From a virus, in IMG/VR virus record IMGVR_UViG_3300031987_000002, positions 1-41,581 of that record: 41,581 nt of DNA. One strand, written 5' to 3'. The translations under genes were made by a program, and so were the position numbers. This document shows positions 40,548 through 41,581 of the stretch, in pieces. The first letter of the stretch is position 1. Each line of letters begins with the position of its first letter. The notes under the pieces are model-generated. The model was not told where the DNA came from. It ran no database searches and saw only the letters and a program-made list of their open reading frames with translations.

Positions 40548-41581
40548 TTATGGCAGGTTGTCGTCTACTTCGTCCGTCTCAATACCGTTCATCCCTGATT
40601 GCGGGTCTTGCGGTACCGGCGGGAAGTTGGGGCTGGTGTTCTCCTGTACCCCGGGGATTTCTCCCGGGTCATAGCCTGGCGCTCCCTGCGCTGGCTGCTC
40701 CGGTGGCACCTCTCCCTGCTCCGACGGCACGGCGCCTTGCTCCGGCGGTACCGAGTCGGCCTGTTGAGGCATCGACTGTCCCTGCTGTGCCGCTGCCTGC
40801 TGGGCGGTCGGGAAGTTGGGGTCATGGCCGCCAGGATTCGGCCGCTGGTACCCGGCGCCCTTCATGATGCTGTCCGCAATCGGGGCAATGGCTGGCATTT
40901 GCGCTACCTGCGCACCGCCTTGCATGGCAGAGAACGCGGCCTGTACCCCGATTTGAACGGCCTTGGCGTCCAGGTTCTTAACCTCGCTGTCGGTCTTGCG
41001 CTCTTTCAGGTCAAGCTCTCGCTCTTTGATTGCCCGGTCGGATTCAGCAAGCGCCTTCTTCACGGCCTCCTGCTTCTGCTTCTCGATTTCTTCCGGGCTC
41101 GGGGCGCCTTGCACCTGTCTCACTGCCTCAACGACATCGCGCTTGTACGGTACGTCCATCAGGCTGACCATGAACGGCATAACCGCTGCCTGGTACTCCT
41201 GCGGCAGTGATTTGACCGTCTCGGTCATGGCGGCCAACTGCTGCGCTCGGAAGCTTGAGCTGGTCGGTACGTCTTCCAGTGCTACCTTGAGGCGGGTGCG
41301 CTGTACGTCATTGCTCAGATAGGCCATGCCGGTATCCGGGTCTTTCTCCGGCTGGTTGATACGCACCGTCCGGTCGGCCTTCACCGCGTCACCCTCAATC
41401 ACGATGGTCTGCGGCTTGTCGCCAAGATCCTCGATAATCATGGCCAGCAACAGGTCACCGACACGGGTACGCCCTTCCCTGAAATTGTCCATGATGCGGG
41501 CAAGGCTCTGGTTGCTCTGCTCCACCTGGGTCTGCTCTTGCAGGCCGGATGTCGCATTGCCCTGCTTGCCCATGAACCCGG
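40548..41581 (-). CDS. Portal protein, P22-like, C-terminal part (5' end outside window)
   Basis: The frame enters from the right edge; the sequence around the internal ATG at 41573 is in mid-protein (GFMGKQGNATSGLQEQTQVE). That glycine-rich segment and the following RIMDNFREGRTRVGDLLLAM helix are typical of the P22-type portal core. ALEDVPTSSSFRAQQLAAMT and QEYQAAVMPFMVSLMDVPYK continue it. A long charged helix (residues 150-190 of the visible part) leads to a Pro/Gln-rich tail with VPPEQG/VPSEQG/VPPEQP repeats. Portals form the dodecameric DNA gate of the head. The 341 residues from the internal Met are about half of a normal portal. Confidence 0.85.
   Translation of the reverse strand, partial: GFMGKQGNATSGLQEQTQVEQSNQSLARIMDNFREGRTRVGDLLLAMIIEDLGDKPQTIVIEGDAVKADRTVRINQPEKDPDTGMAYLSNDVQRTRLKVALEDVPTSSSFRAQQLAAMTETVKSLPQEYQAAVMPFMVSLMDVPYKRDVVEAVRQVQGAPSPEEIEKQKQEAVKKALAESDRAIKERELDLKERKTDSEVKNLDAKAVQIGVQAAFSAMQGGAQVAQMPAIAPIADSIMKGAGYQRPNPGGHDPNFPTAQQAAAQQGQSMPQQADSVPPEQGAVPSEQGEVPPEQPAQGAPGYDPGEIPGVQENTSPNFPPVPQDPQSGMNGIETDEVDDNLP

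Overview
The window is almost entirely one arm of a tailed bacteriophage or prophage, about 58-60% G+C by eye. Every recognisable gene except one reads on the minus strand. The right edge is the portal (head) end and the left edge is the lysis end. The one exception is the last 38 codons of a plus-strand gene at 3-119. It looks like the C-terminus of a P4-type tyrosine integrase, so the element is probably temperate. The host is probably a gammaproteobacterium (marine or pseudomonad type), but this rests only on general gene style. A P22-like portal, an N4-gp56-like capsid protein, and the absence of any tape measure, tail tube or sheath suggest a short-tailed (podovirus-like) particle.

Layout in the direction of transcription (right to left). 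Head module: portal C-terminus (40548-41581), terminator, scaffold-like protein, major capsid protein, two small head proteins and a head-tail adaptor candidate. Tail-tip and fibre module (36.1-28.7 kb): BppU-like and collagen-like small proteins, a short fibre-like protein, a TIM-barrel glycosidase-like tailspike candidate, a small structural protein, an HNH endonuclease gene that looks like a late insertion, and mosaic A+T-richer putative receptor-binding proteins, one ending in an F5/8C (discoidin) domain. Tail and virion module (28.7-16.3 kb): a 1630-residue protein built of about 22-residue repeats inside about 265-residue super-repeats, a beta-propeller-like protein, large unknown structural proteins, a repeat protein and a proline-rich/coiled-coil protein. 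Ejection module (16.3-1.5 kb): a membrane protein, a 715-aa internal-virion candidate and a 4070-aa 'polyvalent' protein. Lysis module (1.4-0.1 kb): holin, SAR endolysin, Rz and embedded Rz1.

The 4070-aa protein carries, in order, an inorganic-pyrophosphatase-like domain, an N6-adenine methyltransferase, an SNF2-type helicase, a metallopeptidase-like region and a PLxRFG domain. By analogy with P1 DarB and the polyvalent proteins of phages and conjugative elements, it is probably carried in the virion and delivered with the DNA to protect it from host defences.

Two observations deserve most attention. First, a well-formed 111-codon reading frame (10304-10639) lies in the +1 frame inside the low-complexity linker of the polyvalent gene. 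It has a good ribosome-binding site and native codon use, while the host frame there uses poor codons. This is the same geometry as Rz1 inside Rz. Second, a conserved element with core CCCTGTAGGGTT recurs four times in the same orientation, just ahead of the scaffold gene, the second tail unit, the ejection unit and the lysis unit. It divides the window into four transcription units and is a candidate phage-specific late promoter or regulator site.

No gene-free stretch exceeds 300 bases. The longest gap (193 nt, between portal and scaffold) holds a terminator, one copy of the element and a short hairpin.
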